Part shown: positions 1-8,807 of the stretch, piece by piece
Position numbering within the stretch: the first letter of the stretch is position 1
Layout of the letters: every line of letters starts with the position of its first letter
Source: Chloroflexota bacterium
Lineage (GTDB): Bacteria; Chloroflexota; Anaerolineae; Anaerolineales; Anaerolineaceae
DNA: 64,000 bases
NCBI GenBank assembly: GCA_021372725.1
Contig: JAJFTV010000169.1
Span: forward strand, 1-64,000
Direction: 5' to 3'
Notes under the pieces: generated by a model
What the model was told of the DNA's origin: nothing
Databases searched by the model: none
What the model saw: only the letters and a program-made list of their open reading frames with translations
Translations under genes and position numbers: made by a program

Positions 1-1269
1 GTAAATGAAATCAATACTGCCAGGCAAGCTTTCGAAGCCCGTCCAAGCCAGGCAGAAACCTGTTACCAATTGGCACAATTGTTATTCCAGGCTGGTGATT
101 TTTGGGAAGCCCAGGCTCTGCTGCAGCCGCACCGTGAAACAAACCATTTATCTTCTGAAAGCACATCACTTCTTGCCAGCCTGGAAATACTGCTGGGGCA
201 TTACCTTCAGGCAGAGGAACTTCTCGCAGAACTTGAAACACTTCAGGCGGATGATCCGGCAGCCAGGATGAAGACCCAAATCAGGAAGATGATGGCATAC
301 TACCAAACCGGCCAATTTTGTAAATCGCACAGTCTTTTCAAAGGCATGGAAGATAAAATCCAGCTTCCTGTTTGGGAACAGATGAAAGCCTTTGGTGAAG
401 AGGTGCCTTTCCACGTGAATTGGCATGGGTTGCGTGAAGAAAATATCCCATTCCTTATTACCGATCCTCTTCCAATCATCGAGCTGGAAATCCAGGGGAA
501 GAGGATTTACTCCCTGATCGACACCGGCGGTGATAACCTGTACCTGGATGACCAGTATGCTGCCGAATTAGGCATTCGCCCGGTTGCAGAATCGATTGGC
601 CATTTTGGCGGAGGAATGGAAGGAAAGATCGGTTTTGCAATAGGCAGAAACCTCTGTCTGGGAAACGTGACCCTTGATGCGGTGCCGATTACTATCATGC
701 CCACCCAACGATGGTCAAAGGGGTTCGCGGAAGGAAAATATGCCATCGGCGGGGTGATGGGTACCGGCATCCTCAAGCAGTTTCTTGCAACCATCGACTA
801 TCCTTCCGGTCAACTGGTCTTACGCCCGCGCAGCGACTCAAACCCATTGGCTGGTATTGAAATTCCGTTTGTGCTCCATCAGACTCACCTGATGATGGCA
901 AAAGGTTCCCTAAACGGCTTTGATCACCTCACCTTCTTTGTTGATTCCGGTCTGGCAGCCGAGGCATCCTTTAGTGCCCCCATTCAGACCCTGCAATATA
1001 CCGGAATACCCATTCCAGATACCCGCATTGACGAAAACGGCATTGGTGGAGGAGGTGAAGGGTTATGGGCCAGCGGCACTTTCAAGATAGAGAGCCTTGG
1101 TTTGGGATCTTTACTCCGTCATGATTTGGAAGGAGACTACGGTTCTTTGGTGCCTGGAACCTATTGGCAGAATGGATTCATCCAGGATGGGTTGATTTCT
1201 CACAATTTCCTGCGGCAGTACCGCTGGACTCTGAATTTCAACAAAATGAAATACATTTTTAACCTATAG
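1..1269 (+). CDS. retropepsin-like aspartyl protease with TPR-like N-terminus (5' end outside window)
   Basis: The frame is open from the first base, so the true start is upstream. The first visible 40 codons have the alternating small/aromatic pattern of a TPR helix pair. The rest is a pepsin/retropepsin fold: an Asp-Thr-Gly triad inside a hydrophobic strand at bases 520-528 and an Asp-Ser-Gly triad at 943-951, each followed by a small-residue-rich strand. Two such triads in one chain match a bilobal enzyme in which both lobes contribute an aspartate. It may cleave peptides, but bacterial members are poorly characterised and substrate is unknown. No signal peptide can be judged because the N-terminus is missing. 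The next gene starts 11 bases after its stop, so both probably share a transcript. Confidence 0.8.
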   Translation, partial: VNEINTARQAFEARPSQAETCYQLAQLLFQAGDFWEAQALLQPHRETNHLSSESTSLLASLEILLGHYLQAEELLAELETLQADDPAARMKTQIRKMMAYYQTGQFCKSHSLFKGMEDKIQLPVWEQMKAFGEEVPFHVNWHGLREENIPFLITDPLPIIELEIQGKRIYSLIDTGGDNLYLDDQYAAELGIRPVAESIGHFGGGMEGKIGFAIGRNLCLGNVTLDAVPITIMPTQRWSKGFAEGKYAIGGVMGTGILKQFLATIDYPSGQLVLRPRSDSNPLAGIEIPFVLHQTHLMMAKGSLNGFDHLTFFVDSGLAAEASFSAPIQTLQYTGIPIPDTRIDENGIGGGGEGLWASGTFKIESLGLGSLLRHDLEGDYGSLVPGTYWQNGFIQDGLISHNFLRQYRWTLNFNKMKYIFNL

Positions 1270-1280
1270 TGAGGTTTACC

Positions 1281-2411
1281 ATGTTCAATTTGGATCCAAA
1301 GCAAGAAGAACGGGCGCAGCGATTGCTGCATGAGGCCGTCGTCATCGATTCGCTGGGCGGTTATGACGAACCCACCGACGAATATAAACGCTACGCAGAT
1401 AAACTTCTGGCAACCAACATGCATTTCACAGAAATCTATGAAATGCTCAATCGTTTTGAATCAGAACACCCCCTCGAATTGGGGCCGGCCTGGAAAGAAG
1501 GCTTTCGTACCAGCGCGATGAACTGCTTGAGCCTGACCATGGGGCCGTATGGAAAAGAAATGTTCTCTTTCGATGCGGCAATCAAGGATCTGGCCATCTG
1601 GACGTACAAACTGGATACCATCCCTGACCTGTTGAAGGTAACCAAGGCGGATGATATCCTGCGCGCCAAGCGGGAAGGGCGTTTTGGGATCATTTTAAAT
1701 TTCCAAAATACCACGCATATCGGAGCTACGCTGGATAATCTTGATTTCTTCTACAGACTGGGTATCCGGCAGATTCAAATGACCTACAACAATCTGAACC
1801 TGGTCGGTTCAGGCTGCACCGAACGCGTGGATTGTGGCTTGAGCCGTTTTGGCCTTAAAGTGGTTGAACGGATGAACAAGCTGGGAATCCTGATCGATGT
1901 ATCCCATTCAGGCTATAGGACATCATTGGAAACTATTGAAGTATCGGCTGCGCCTGTGGCATTCACTCACACTGTTTGCAAGGCTGTCCATAACCACGAT
2001 CGTGGAAAAACAGACGATCAATTGGAAGCGATTGCCCGGCGAAATGGTTATGTGGGGATTGCGTTGGTTCCCTTCTTCATTACTTCAGAACCTGAGGCGA
2101 CCGTGGAGCATTTTCTTGATCATATTGACCATGCAGTGAAGGTGGCGGGAGCTGATAAAGTAGGCATTGGCACCGATTACGATGAACCTTACGAACCGCT
2201 TGGGGTACGCATGAATGAAGATGTGCTGGGCGGCCTGGGATTTGAAGCCAAACATGCCGTTGACTTCAATCGTAAAACAAAAGGATATCATAACTGGCGT
2301 GATTACATCAACCTGACGCGTGGCCTGATCACACGTGGATACAATGATGAGGAGATCAAGGGAATACTCGGTGGCAATTTCCTGAGAATTTTCCGTGAGG
2401 TTGTGGGATAA
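1281..2411 (+). CDS. membrane dipeptidase (peptidase M19) family protein, metal ligands altered
   Basis: The 376-residue protein has the TIM-barrel pattern of renal dipeptidase-type M19 enzymes. DVSHSG carries the usual metal-binding His, HTVCKAVHNHDRGKTDDQ matches the following His and Arg region, and IGTDYDEP stands where the family has its GSDFDG-like Asp. The usual N-terminal His-x-Asp is replaced by VVIDSLGG, and the bridging Glu region reads LNFQNTTH, with Gln where Glu is expected. This is a divergent subfamily whose dipeptidase activity is doubtful; it could be a hydrolase of another amide. The ATG at 1281 is chosen because GTGAGG lies 6 bases upstream; an in-frame GTG at 1269 overlaps the previous stop. 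It is probably coupled to the aspartyl protease upstream. Confidence 0.82.
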   Translation: MFNLDPKQEERAQRLLHEAVVIDSLGGYDEPTDEYKRYADKLLATNMHFTEIYEMLNRFESEHPLELGPAWKEGFRTSAMNCLSLTMGPYGKEMFSFDAAIKDLAIWTYKLDTIPDLLKVTKADDILRAKREGRFGIILNFQNTTHIGATLDNLDFFYRLGIRQIQMTYNNLNLVGSGCTERVDCGLSRFGLKVVERMNKLGILIDVSHSGYRTSLETIEVSAAPVAFTHTVCKAVHNHDRGKTDDQLEAIARRNGYVGIALVPFFITSEPEATVEHFLDHIDHAVKVAGADKVGIGTDYDEPYEPLGVRMNEDVLGGLGFEAKHAVDFNRKTKGYHNWRDYINLTRGLITRGYNDEEIKGILGGNFLRIFREVVG

Positions 2412-2578
2412 GAACCCATTTACAAAAGACAAACCCTTTCTTCTTTATCTGGTGATAAAATCAGGGTATCGTCCTTGTGCTTTGTCAAATATAAAACAGC
2501 AATTTGGTTCAAACCGATGAATGTTTGACAAAGCTTAAAATGTTCTGTTCTGTTCATTTTTCGATTTTTCATCGATCT

Positions 2579-2607
2579 TTGACAGAACGCTGGAACTCGA
2601 CCATAAA
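2579..2607 (+). promoter_or_regulatory. candidate sigma70 promoter for tex
   Basis: TTGACA (2579-2584), 17 bases, CATAAA (2602-2607). It would start transcription around 2613, just before the GAGG ribosome-binding site of tex, giving a very short leader. The -10 box matches at 4 of 6 bases. Confidence 0.35.
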
Positions 2608-2624
2608 GTTAATTGAGGTTTCCC

Positions 2625-4754
2625 GTGACATACGCCAAAACAATCGCCGACCAGCTCAATGTTAAACCTGGGCAGGTTCAAGCCGTCATCGACTTGCTGG
2701 AAAATGAAAACACCATTCCATTTATCGCCCGTTATCGTAAAGAGGCTACCGGAAATTTGGATGAGGATCAAATCAGGCTGGTGGACAGCCTGTTGGATCG
2801 ATTGCGAAGCCTGGATAAACGGCGCAAGACGATCCTGGATACGATTGAAAGCCAGGGTAACCAGAATGATGCCCTGCAAAAAAAAATTCAGGCAGCCGCC
2901 AGTTTGACCGAACTGGAAGATCTGTACCGTCCGTACAAGCCCAAACGGCAGACACGCGCCAGTGTTGCCCGGCAGAAGGGTTTGACCCGCCTGGCTGAAA
3001 GCATTGTCCGCCAGGGCCTCACCGGTTTGACACCTGAGAAGATGGCGGCACGTTATCTGAATGAGCAGGTCACCAGTGTGGAGGACGCACTGGCAGGAGC
3101 GCGCGATATTGTCGCAGAAGCGATCAGTGATCATACTGAAATTCGGCGCAGGGTGCGGGAAAAAGCTCTCTTATGGGGAATACTGCACAGCAAAAAAATC
3201 GAAGAAGCCAAAGATGAACGATCCGTTTATGAAGCCTATTATGATTTTAGTCTTCGTGTCGAGCAGGTAAAACCCTACCAGGTACTTGCAATCAACCGGG
3301 GAGAGAAAGAAAAGGTCCTGCATGTGCAGGTAGAGATAGCAGAGCGGGATTGGCTGGATGAGATCAAAACCCATTTTCATCCCAATGTCAATTCGCCAAT
3401 GTTCGATCAGTTGAAACAGGCCATCGAAGATGCCGCCCAACGGCTTCTGCTGCCGGCCATCGAACGGGATATTCGCTCGCACCTGACCGAAAAGGCAGAA
3501 CAGCAGGCCATCAGTGTATTTGCATCCAACCTGCGGTCACTATTAAACCAGCCCCCCATGACAGGTTATACCGTGATGGGTATCGATCCCGGTTTCCGAA
3601 CCGGCTGCAAAGTGGCAGTTGTCGATCCGACAGGCAAGGTACTGGATACTGCTACAATCTTCCCTCATCCGCCACAAAACATGCGTGAAGAAGCTTTTGC
3701 CAGGCTGCTGGAACTGGTGGATGAACACACCGCCACCCTGATTTCCATTGGCAATGGAACGGCATCTCGTGAGACAGAGCAATTGGTTGCCGAATTGGCT
3801 GCAAAACGGCCAGGGCTGCACTATATCATCACCAATGAAGCCGGGGCCAGCGTTTACAGCGCCAGCCCCCTGGCAGGCAAGGAACTGCCGTCCATGAATG
3901 TTTCCATGCGCGGAGCTGTTTCCATCGCCCGGCGAATTCTGGACCCACTGGCCGAGCTGGTGAAAATCGAACCCAGATCGATTGGCGTCGGGATGTATCA
4001 ACACGATGTCAATGTGTCCGCAATGGAAAACGCATTAAACGGTGTGGTGGAAAGTGTTGTAAACCGCGTTGGGGTGGAGTTGAACAGCGCATCACCGGCC
4101 CTGTTGACGTACGTTGCCGGAGTGGGCCCCTCGCTGGCCGAGAAAATTGTTGCCTATCGCGATGAAAACGGAGCCTTTCGTTCGCGGGTCATGCTGCGTG
4201 ATGTCAGCGGACTGGGCCCCAAGGCGTACGAACAGTGTGCCGGTTTTCTTCGCATCCGCGAGGGGGAAGACCCGTTGGATGCCAGTGCCATCCATCCTGA
4301 AAGTTACCCGGCTGCCTTGCAGGTGCTTGAACATGCCGGAATATCCATGCAAACGCCCTACCAGGAACGCTGCAATGCGTTGAATAAGCTGAGACAAAGC
4401 TGTCAAATGGAACAACTCGCCGCCGAATTGCAGACCGGTGTTCCAACCCTGGAAGATATCTTTGACCAGCTTGCCCGCCCCGGGCGTGACCCCCGTGAAG
4501 ATTTACCTGCACCCATTCTGCGCAGTGATGTGTTGAAAATGGAGGACCTAAAGACCGGCATGCGCTTGAAAGGCACAATTCGCAATGTGGTTGATTTTGG
4601 ATCTTTTATCGATATTGGGGTAAAAAATGACGGACTGCTTCACCGCAGCCAGATACCGCCCGGCCGGCATTTTAACGTGGGGGATATTATCGAAGTGGAA
4701 GTCATCAAAGTTGAGCCCGAGCGGGGTAGAGTGTCACTGAAGTACATCGAGTGA
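2625..4754 (+). CDS. tex: Tex family RNA-binding transcription accessory protein
   Basis: The 709-residue protein has the full Tex architecture. The N-terminal helical region contains FIARYRKEATGNLDEDQIR. A YqgF/RNase H-like domain starts near residue 318 with GIDPGFRTGC. Helix-hairpin-helix segments lie near residue 490 (VAGVGPSLAEKIVAYR). A C-terminal S1 RNA-binding domain begins near residue 645 (GTIRNVVDFGSFIDIG). Tex binds single-stranded nucleic acid and the transcription machinery and is widely conserved; its exact role varies between bacteria. The GTG at 2625 is preferred over an in-frame TTG at 2613 because GAGG (2615-2618) sits 6 bases before it. Length is normal for the family. It is convergent with pxpA. 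Confidence 0.95.
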   Translation: MTYAKTIADQLNVKPGQVQAVIDLLENENTIPFIARYRKEATGNLDEDQIRLVDSLLDRLRSLDKRRKTILDTIESQGNQNDALQKKIQAAASLTELEDLYRPYKPKRQTRASVARQKGLTRLAESIVRQGLTGLTPEKMAARYLNEQVTSVEDALAGARDIVAEAISDHTEIRRRVREKALLWGILHSKKIEEAKDERSVYEAYYDFSLRVEQVKPYQVLAINRGEKEKVLHVQVEIAERDWLDEIKTHFHPNVNSPMFDQLKQAIEDAAQRLLLPAIERDIRSHLTEKAEQQAISVFASNLRSLLNQPPMTGYTVMGIDPGFRTGCKVAVVDPTGKVLDTATIFPHPPQNMREEAFARLLELVDEHTATLISIGNGTASRETEQLVAELAAKRPGLHYIITNEAGASVYSASPLAGKELPSMNVSMRGAVSIARRILDPLAELVKIEPRSIGVGMYQHDVNVSAMENALNGVVESVVNRVGVELNSASPALLTYVAGVGPSLAEKIVAYRDENGAFRSRVMLRDVSGLGPKAYEQCAGFLRIREGEDPLDASAIHPESYPAALQVLEHAGISMQTPYQERCNALNKLRQSCQMEQLAAELQTGVPTLEDIFDQLARPGRDPREDLPAPILRSDVLKMEDLKTGMRLKGTIRNVVDFGSFIDIGVKNDGLLHRSQIPPGRHFNVGDIIEVEVIKVEPERGRVSLKYIE

Positions 4755-4795
4755 TGTTCCATTGTAGAATCATTTTGTCACCCCACCCCTTTTCA

Positions 4796-4820
4796 CCCCC
4801 TTCCGGGTTTCGGAAGGGGG
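4796..4820. terminator. GC-rich hairpin between convergent tex and pxpA
   Basis: Perfect 10-bp inverted repeat, CCCCCTTCCG and CGGAAGGGGG, with a GGTTT loop. There is no uridine run after it on either strand, so it may act as a transcript-end stabiliser or pause rather than a classical intrinsic terminator. Confidence 0.5.
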
Positions 4821-4912
4821 ATGGCTGTAGAAATGGGAGATTCCGCTGTAAAAACGACGTTTCTGTTACATTATTCAATAAGAAAATCTAAATGGAATTC
4901 TTCAACACTCTC

Positions 4913-5668
4913 TTACTGGATGGGTTTGATTTGAATGCCAGCGTTAATCAGCGCATCGTGGATGGCCTGGCTGACTGCCAGCGCATTGGGTGAATCGCCA
5001 TGGATGCACAGCGTGTCCACCGGAAAGGACGCCTGCATCTCTCCACTATCAATACGGACACCTTCGTTGACCAGGCGCAGAGCCTGGGCTGCAGCTTCCT
5101 GCGGAGAATGGATGATTGCACCAGGCAGCTTACGCGACATGAGGGAACCGTCAGGGTTGTAGCCGCGTTCCGGGAAACCTTCATTGGCGCTGCGCAGGCC
5201 TGCCTCGGAGGCTGCCTCCTGCATTAAGGATCCGGCCAGACCTACCAGAATAACGGATTTGCTGAAACGTGCCACACCTCGGGCAATGGCTCGGGCAGCT
5301 TCGCGATTTTTGGCCGCGAAATTGTACAACGCCCCATGCGGTTTGACATGCGTCAATTCAGTACCAGCAGCCTGCAAAAAACCCGCCAGGGCTGCAACCT
5401 GATAGAGAGTGAAAGATTCAATTTCCTCGGCGGTCATGTCCAATGTACGCCGGCCGAAGCCCTGCAGGTCAGGATAGGCCGGATGGGCTCCCACCGCCAC
5501 GCCATGTTCCAACGCCATTTTGACGGTTTTATCCATTACCAATGGGTCACCGGCATGAAAGCCACAGGCGATGTTGACGGATGTGACGCGGGTGATCAAG
5601 TCTTCGTCCTGCCCCAGTGTGTAGCGCCCAAAACTTTCTCCCATATCGCAATTGATGTCAATATTCAT
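4913..5668 (-). CDS. pxpA: 5-oxoprolinase subunit A (LamB/YcsF family)
   Basis: The 251-residue protein begins MNIDINCDMGESFG and contains SVNIACGFHAGD and HVKPHGALYN, all hallmarks of LamB/YcsF proteins. With PxpB and PxpC it forms the ATP-dependent 5-oxoprolinase that opens pyroglutamate to glutamate. The start at 5668 has GGAGGG 8 bases upstream; an upstream in-frame start would add a poorly conserved 18-residue tail overlapping pxpC. It is last in the cluster pxpB-pxpC-pxpA, with 31 bases after pxpC, so all three products of the known complex are encoded together. Length is typical. Confidence 0.95.
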   Translation of the reverse strand: MNIDINCDMGESFGRYTLGQDEDLITRVTSVNIACGFHAGDPLVMDKTVKMALEHGVAVGAHPAYPDLQGFGRRTLDMTAEEIESFTLYQVAALAGFLQAAGTELTHVKPHGALYNFAAKNREAARAIARGVARFSKSVILVGLAGSLMQEAASEAGLRSANEGFPERGYNPDGSLMSRKLPGAIIHSPQEAAAQALRLVNEGVRIDSGEMQASFPVDTLCIHGDSPNALAVSQAIHDALINAGIQIKPIQ

Positions 5669-5699
5669 CGGATTTCCCTCCGCAAGATTTGGATCATCC

Positions 5700-6674
5700 T
5701 TATTGGATGTAGTCGGTTTCATTGTATCCCGTCTGCTTTATACAGGCTTCCAAATTATTGATTAACCGGCGGTAGCGCTGCTGGGCAATTTCGATGGTGA
5801 CAGGTGCAAATCGTACACTGTCCACACCCGGAACGCACTGTGCCAGTACCGGCAGATCAGCGCTGATGACGGTGGCAATTTTGGTATAACCGCCCGTGGT
5901 GGGATGTTCGCTCATCATCACGATTGGCTGGCCGTTGGCCGGTACCTGGATGGAGCCAAATGCCATACCGTCCGAAAGCATATCCGCTCCGCTGGTGTGT
6001 TCCACCTGGGGCCCATCCAGCCGGTAGCCCATTCGGTCGGATGTGGAGCTGATATGGTACAGGCTGTTGTAAAACGTGTCCAATCCGGTCGAGGTGAACC
6101 GTTCATCCTGCGGCCCTGGTATCACATGGATGGTTGGTTGAGTCTGGTAGACGGGTCGAGATTCAGGTAGTACACAACGACCGGCGAGAGGGTAAATGGA
6201 ATCAGGTTGGGGGAAAAGGGGCAGAATGTCGCCATTTTTCAGGATTGTTCCCTGTAAACCGCCGATTTTTCCTTTTAGATATGTAGAACGGGAACCCATC
6301 AGAAGGGGCAATGCGATCCCGCTGCTGACGGCCAAGTAGCCCCAGTTCCCGTCACCGGAACGGGAGAATTCCAGATAATCGCCACGCCGGGCAAAGATGG
6401 ACATCCAAAACGGCATGGGTCTGCCGTTCACGACAAGCGAGAAACCGGAACCGGCAGCCGCGATCAGGCAGTCATCACCCATGACAAGAGCAGGGCCGGA
6501 AATACAAAACTCCAGCCCGGCCGCATCCCACGAGTTACCCACCAGCAGATTGGCCGCATACAGAGCAAAACGATCCATCGGCCCCGAGCAAGGAATACCG
6601 TATTTTTCGTAGCCAAAGCGGCCGGCATCCTGGATACTGGTGAGAAAACCTGCAGAGTGGATCAAAACCGACAT
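5700..6674 (-). CDS. pxpC: 5-oxoprolinase subunit C (biotin-dependent carboxyltransferase/AHS2 domain)
   Basis: This 324-residue protein has the AHS2 fold found in allophanate hydrolase and urea amidolyase. LTSIQDAGRFGYEKYGIPCSGPMD near the N-terminus and SDRMGYRLDGP in the middle are family signatures, followed by GMAFGSIQVPANGQPIVMMSE. Together with PxpA and PxpB it makes the prokaryotic 5-oxoprolinase. The ATG at 6674 has GGAGG within good distance, which favours it over the in-frame start 24 bases earlier. It lies 53 bases after pxpB and 31 bases before pxpA on the same strand. Confidence 0.94.
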   Translation of the reverse strand: MSVLIHSAGFLTSIQDAGRFGYEKYGIPCSGPMDRFALYAANLLVGNSWDAAGLEFCISGPALVMGDDCLIAAAGSGFSLVVNGRPMPFWMSIFARRGDYLEFSRSGDGNWGYLAVSSGIALPLLMGSRSTYLKGKIGGLQGTILKNGDILPLFPQPDSIYPLAGRCVLPESRPVYQTQPTIHVIPGPQDERFTSTGLDTFYNSLYHISSTSDRMGYRLDGPQVEHTSGADMLSDGMAFGSIQVPANGQPIVMMSEHPTTGGYTKIATVISADLPVLAQCVPGVDSVRFAPVTIEIAQQRYRRLINNLEACIKQTGYNETDYIQ

Positions 6675-6727
6675 TCGATATATACCTCCAAAGGGCACCC
6701 ATTTTTTGCAATTCTCAACACACTCGA

Positions 6728-7390
6728 TTATTCAATTCTTATAAAACGTACCACATCACCTGGTGATAGAAATATCGGCCGCTCACTGGCAGGGTCAAAC
6801 AACTTAACCGCCGTCCATCCGATCAACTGCCAGCCGCCCGGAGAATCGATGGAATAAATACCGGTCTGGCTCCCGGCAATGCCCACCGAGCCGGCTTTTA
6901 CCAACGTACGGGGCGATTGCAGGCGGGGAGTGGCAATGCGGTCATCCATTCCGCCCAGATAAGGGAAACCCGGCGTGAAGCCCATCATGTATACCGGATA
7001 ATCGCGGCTGGTATGGATTCGGATTACCTCATCTGTCGAGAGATGATTATGGCTGGCAACAAATTCCAGATCCGGACCGTAATCTCCACCGTATTGGGTG
7101 GGGATTTCCACCAGGCGGGAGGGTTGTTCATCCACCTGCTGCAGCTTGCTCACCCGATTTTGAATCTCGGAAAGCGCTTGCGAAAAATCGACCAGGAGCG
7201 GGTCATAATAGATCAATAGAGATGTGTAAGTTGGGACGGTCTCTACAAAACCGTCAAAGCATTCCCGGGTAAATAACTTGTCCAGGGCATGCACACGCCG
7301 GTTGATTTGTAGATCAATTTCATCGCCGAGGATCACCAATACCGCATTGTCACCGGCAGGTTTATAGATGGGATATGTGGAAGAGGACAT
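6728..7390 (-). CDS. pxpB: 5-oxoprolinase subunit B (AHS1 domain)
   Basis: This 220-residue protein is a KipI/AHS1-type subunit. It starts with a GDNAVLVILGDEID strand and carries the family signature YPVYMMGFTPGFPYLGGMD and the Arg-Leu-x-x-Pro-Arg segment after it, then GSVGIAGSQTGIYS. It pairs with PxpC to form the domain that handles 5-oxoproline. It is the first pxp gene of the cluster and follows the CYTH gene by 27 bases, so transcription probably enters from there. No strong Shine-Dalgarno sequence is visible before its ATG, so translation may be coupled. Confidence 0.94.
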   Translation of the reverse strand: MSSSTYPIYKPAGDNAVLVILGDEIDLQINRRVHALDKLFTRECFDGFVETVPTYTSLLIYYDPLLVDFSQALSEIQNRVSKLQQVDEQPSRLVEIPTQYGGDYGPDLEFVASHNHLSTDEVIRIHTSRDYPVYMMGFTPGFPYLGGMDDRIATPRLQSPRTLVKAGSVGIAGSQTGIYSIDSPGGWQLIGWTAVKLFDPASERPIFLSPGDVVRFIRIE

Positions 7391-7417
7391 TTTGCAACCC
7401 TGACGTTCTTCCTGTTA

Positions 7418-8026
7418 CTACATTTCGTTTTCTGCGGGGATCAAACCAAAGTTTTCAGCCGTAAATGTTTTCTCTTTGAATTGGTCGAAGGTAAGTTGAT
7501 CGGCCTCAAGCCCGTCCGAACGCAGCTTTTCAAACAAGCCGATATAACTCATTGTGGAACGGGCTTCCCAGTTCAATTCCAGTTGTTCTGCAGTCTTCTG
7601 GATGCATACAGCACCGGGGCCTTCAATCTCCAGAAAATTGCCAAAGGGCATTTCATCCAGATCAATTTCTACATCGTGGAGCTGGTATGTGGTGCGATAT
7701 TTTTCATACTGTACACTGACTTCGTAACCCAACGCAGAAAGCAGGGCTTGTGCCGTGTCAAAATCATCGACTTGAATTTCCAGTTCTTCCCGTTCGCTGA
7801 TCATATCTTCATTACAGGCACGGTCTTTGTATGTCAGGCGGACCTGGCTATCCTGCCTCAGGCGCAGGACTTTGCCTGCTGCCGTCAGACTGCGGTCCGG
7901 AAAATCAAAGCGCAAATTCCTTTCAAAAACACGCGGTTTAATGATTTCAGCACCTGCAGCCAGCAAGTGTTTTTGGATATTCTTTACATCGGTAAGAAAA
8001 AACTTGACTTCACATTCTTTTGCCAT
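7418..8026 (-). CDS. CYTH domain protein (class IV adenylate cyclase / triphosphatase-like)
   Basis: The 202-residue protein starts with the CYTH signature Glu-x-Glu-x-Lys (residues 4-8, ECEVK). It continues with RLRQDSQVRLTYK, which supplies the basic residues that bind triphosphate, and with VEIDLDEMPFGNFLEIEG, the acidic metal-binding strands. This is the order seen in class IV cyclases (CyaB) and thiamine or inorganic triphosphatases. Sequence alone does not separate cyclase from triphosphatase activity. It is cytoplasmic, with an AGGAG and AAAGG region before the ATG. It leads the pxp cluster on the same strand, but no functional link to 5-oxoproline is known. Confidence 0.85.
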   Translation of the reverse strand: MAKECEVKFFLTDVKNIQKHLLAAGAEIIKPRVFERNLRFDFPDRSLTAAGKVLRLRQDSQVRLTYKDRACNEDMISEREELEIQVDDFDTAQALLSALGYEVSVQYEKYRTTYQLHDVEIDLDEMPFGNFLEIEGPGAVCIQKTAEQLELNWEARSTMSYIGLFEKLRSDGLEADQLTFDQFKEKTFTAENFGLIPAENEM

Positions 8027-8227
8027 AACAACCTTTACTTACTCCTGTCCGGGTGTAATGAGAAGCTGAAATATCTGGATAGCATCCCGGTTTGTGATTT
8101 TGTGATGAAGTTCATCACTCCACCCGATCATCCATTGATCATACCATGAAGCGACTCGCCGCGATCATTTCCCTCTTTCGCAAGGCATGCCGTCAGCTCT
8201 GGCAGTGTGAAAAACGCCATGCCGGTG

Positions 8228-8755
8228 TCATTTACTATGGATCGATTTCCTGTGCAGGAATTTGCTTTCTTTTGGCATGGCCGGTATCCACCAGGCAAAA
8301 GCCAACGCCAGCAGGGAGGCGAATAAAACAAAGGGCCAATTGTTCCAGGATAATGATGATTGAGACATGAACAAATAATCAAACCAGTACCATAAAAAGC
8401 ATCCCAGGGCGGATAACCTGGAAAGCCAGGTTGCGGAGGATACCCCAAACCACAAGGCAGCAGCCGAAGCCAGACCTGCCAGTCCCCAGACAGCTCCGCT
8501 CAGGGCAATATACAGCAATTTGCTTTGGGAAAGGTATGTGGCCAGTAGATCTCCATTGGCAAAGACGGCATAACAACGAACCCCGCCAAACCAGGCCAGC
8601 ACCAGGTAACCCACGATAAGAACCTTAAGCAGAAAGGTTCTACTGAATGTTTCGCCTATCCTTTCGGGGGAGGGATCTTCAAGCGGTGATGTAATCCCTG
8701 ATCGATTTTTTGGGACGCCAACACCGGAATCTTCTTTCGTATCTTCAGGTATCAA
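8228..8755 (-). CDS. four-helix membrane protein, unknown function
   Basis: Not recognised. The 175-residue protein has a polar 40-residue N-terminus, then four strongly hydrophobic stretches (LLKVLIVGYLVLAWFGGV, YIALSGAVWGLAGLASAAAL, an aromatic LGCFLWYWFDYLF segment, and FVLFASLLALAFAWWIPAM) and a short basic tail. It is likely a cytoplasmic-membrane protein. The start is TTG at 8755, supported by AGGA 7 bases upstream. It is followed by a 201-base gap before the CYTH gene, which holds no recognisable element. Position next to the large GT-C glycosyltransferase, 52 bases away on the same strand, suggests an envelope-related role, but that is inference. Confidence 0.6.
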   Translation of the reverse strand: MIPEDTKEDSGVGVPKNRSGITSPLEDPSPERIGETFSRTFLLKVLIVGYLVLAWFGGVRCYAVFANGDLLATYLSQSKLLYIALSGAVWGLAGLASAAALWFGVSSATWLSRLSALGCFLWYWFDYLFMSQSSLSWNNWPFVLFASLLALAFAWWIPAMPKESKFLHRKSIHSK

Positions 8756-8807
8756 ATTTGAATCCTATGGCTCATTTTGTATAAATCGAATTGCTGTTTC
8801 AGAATGA

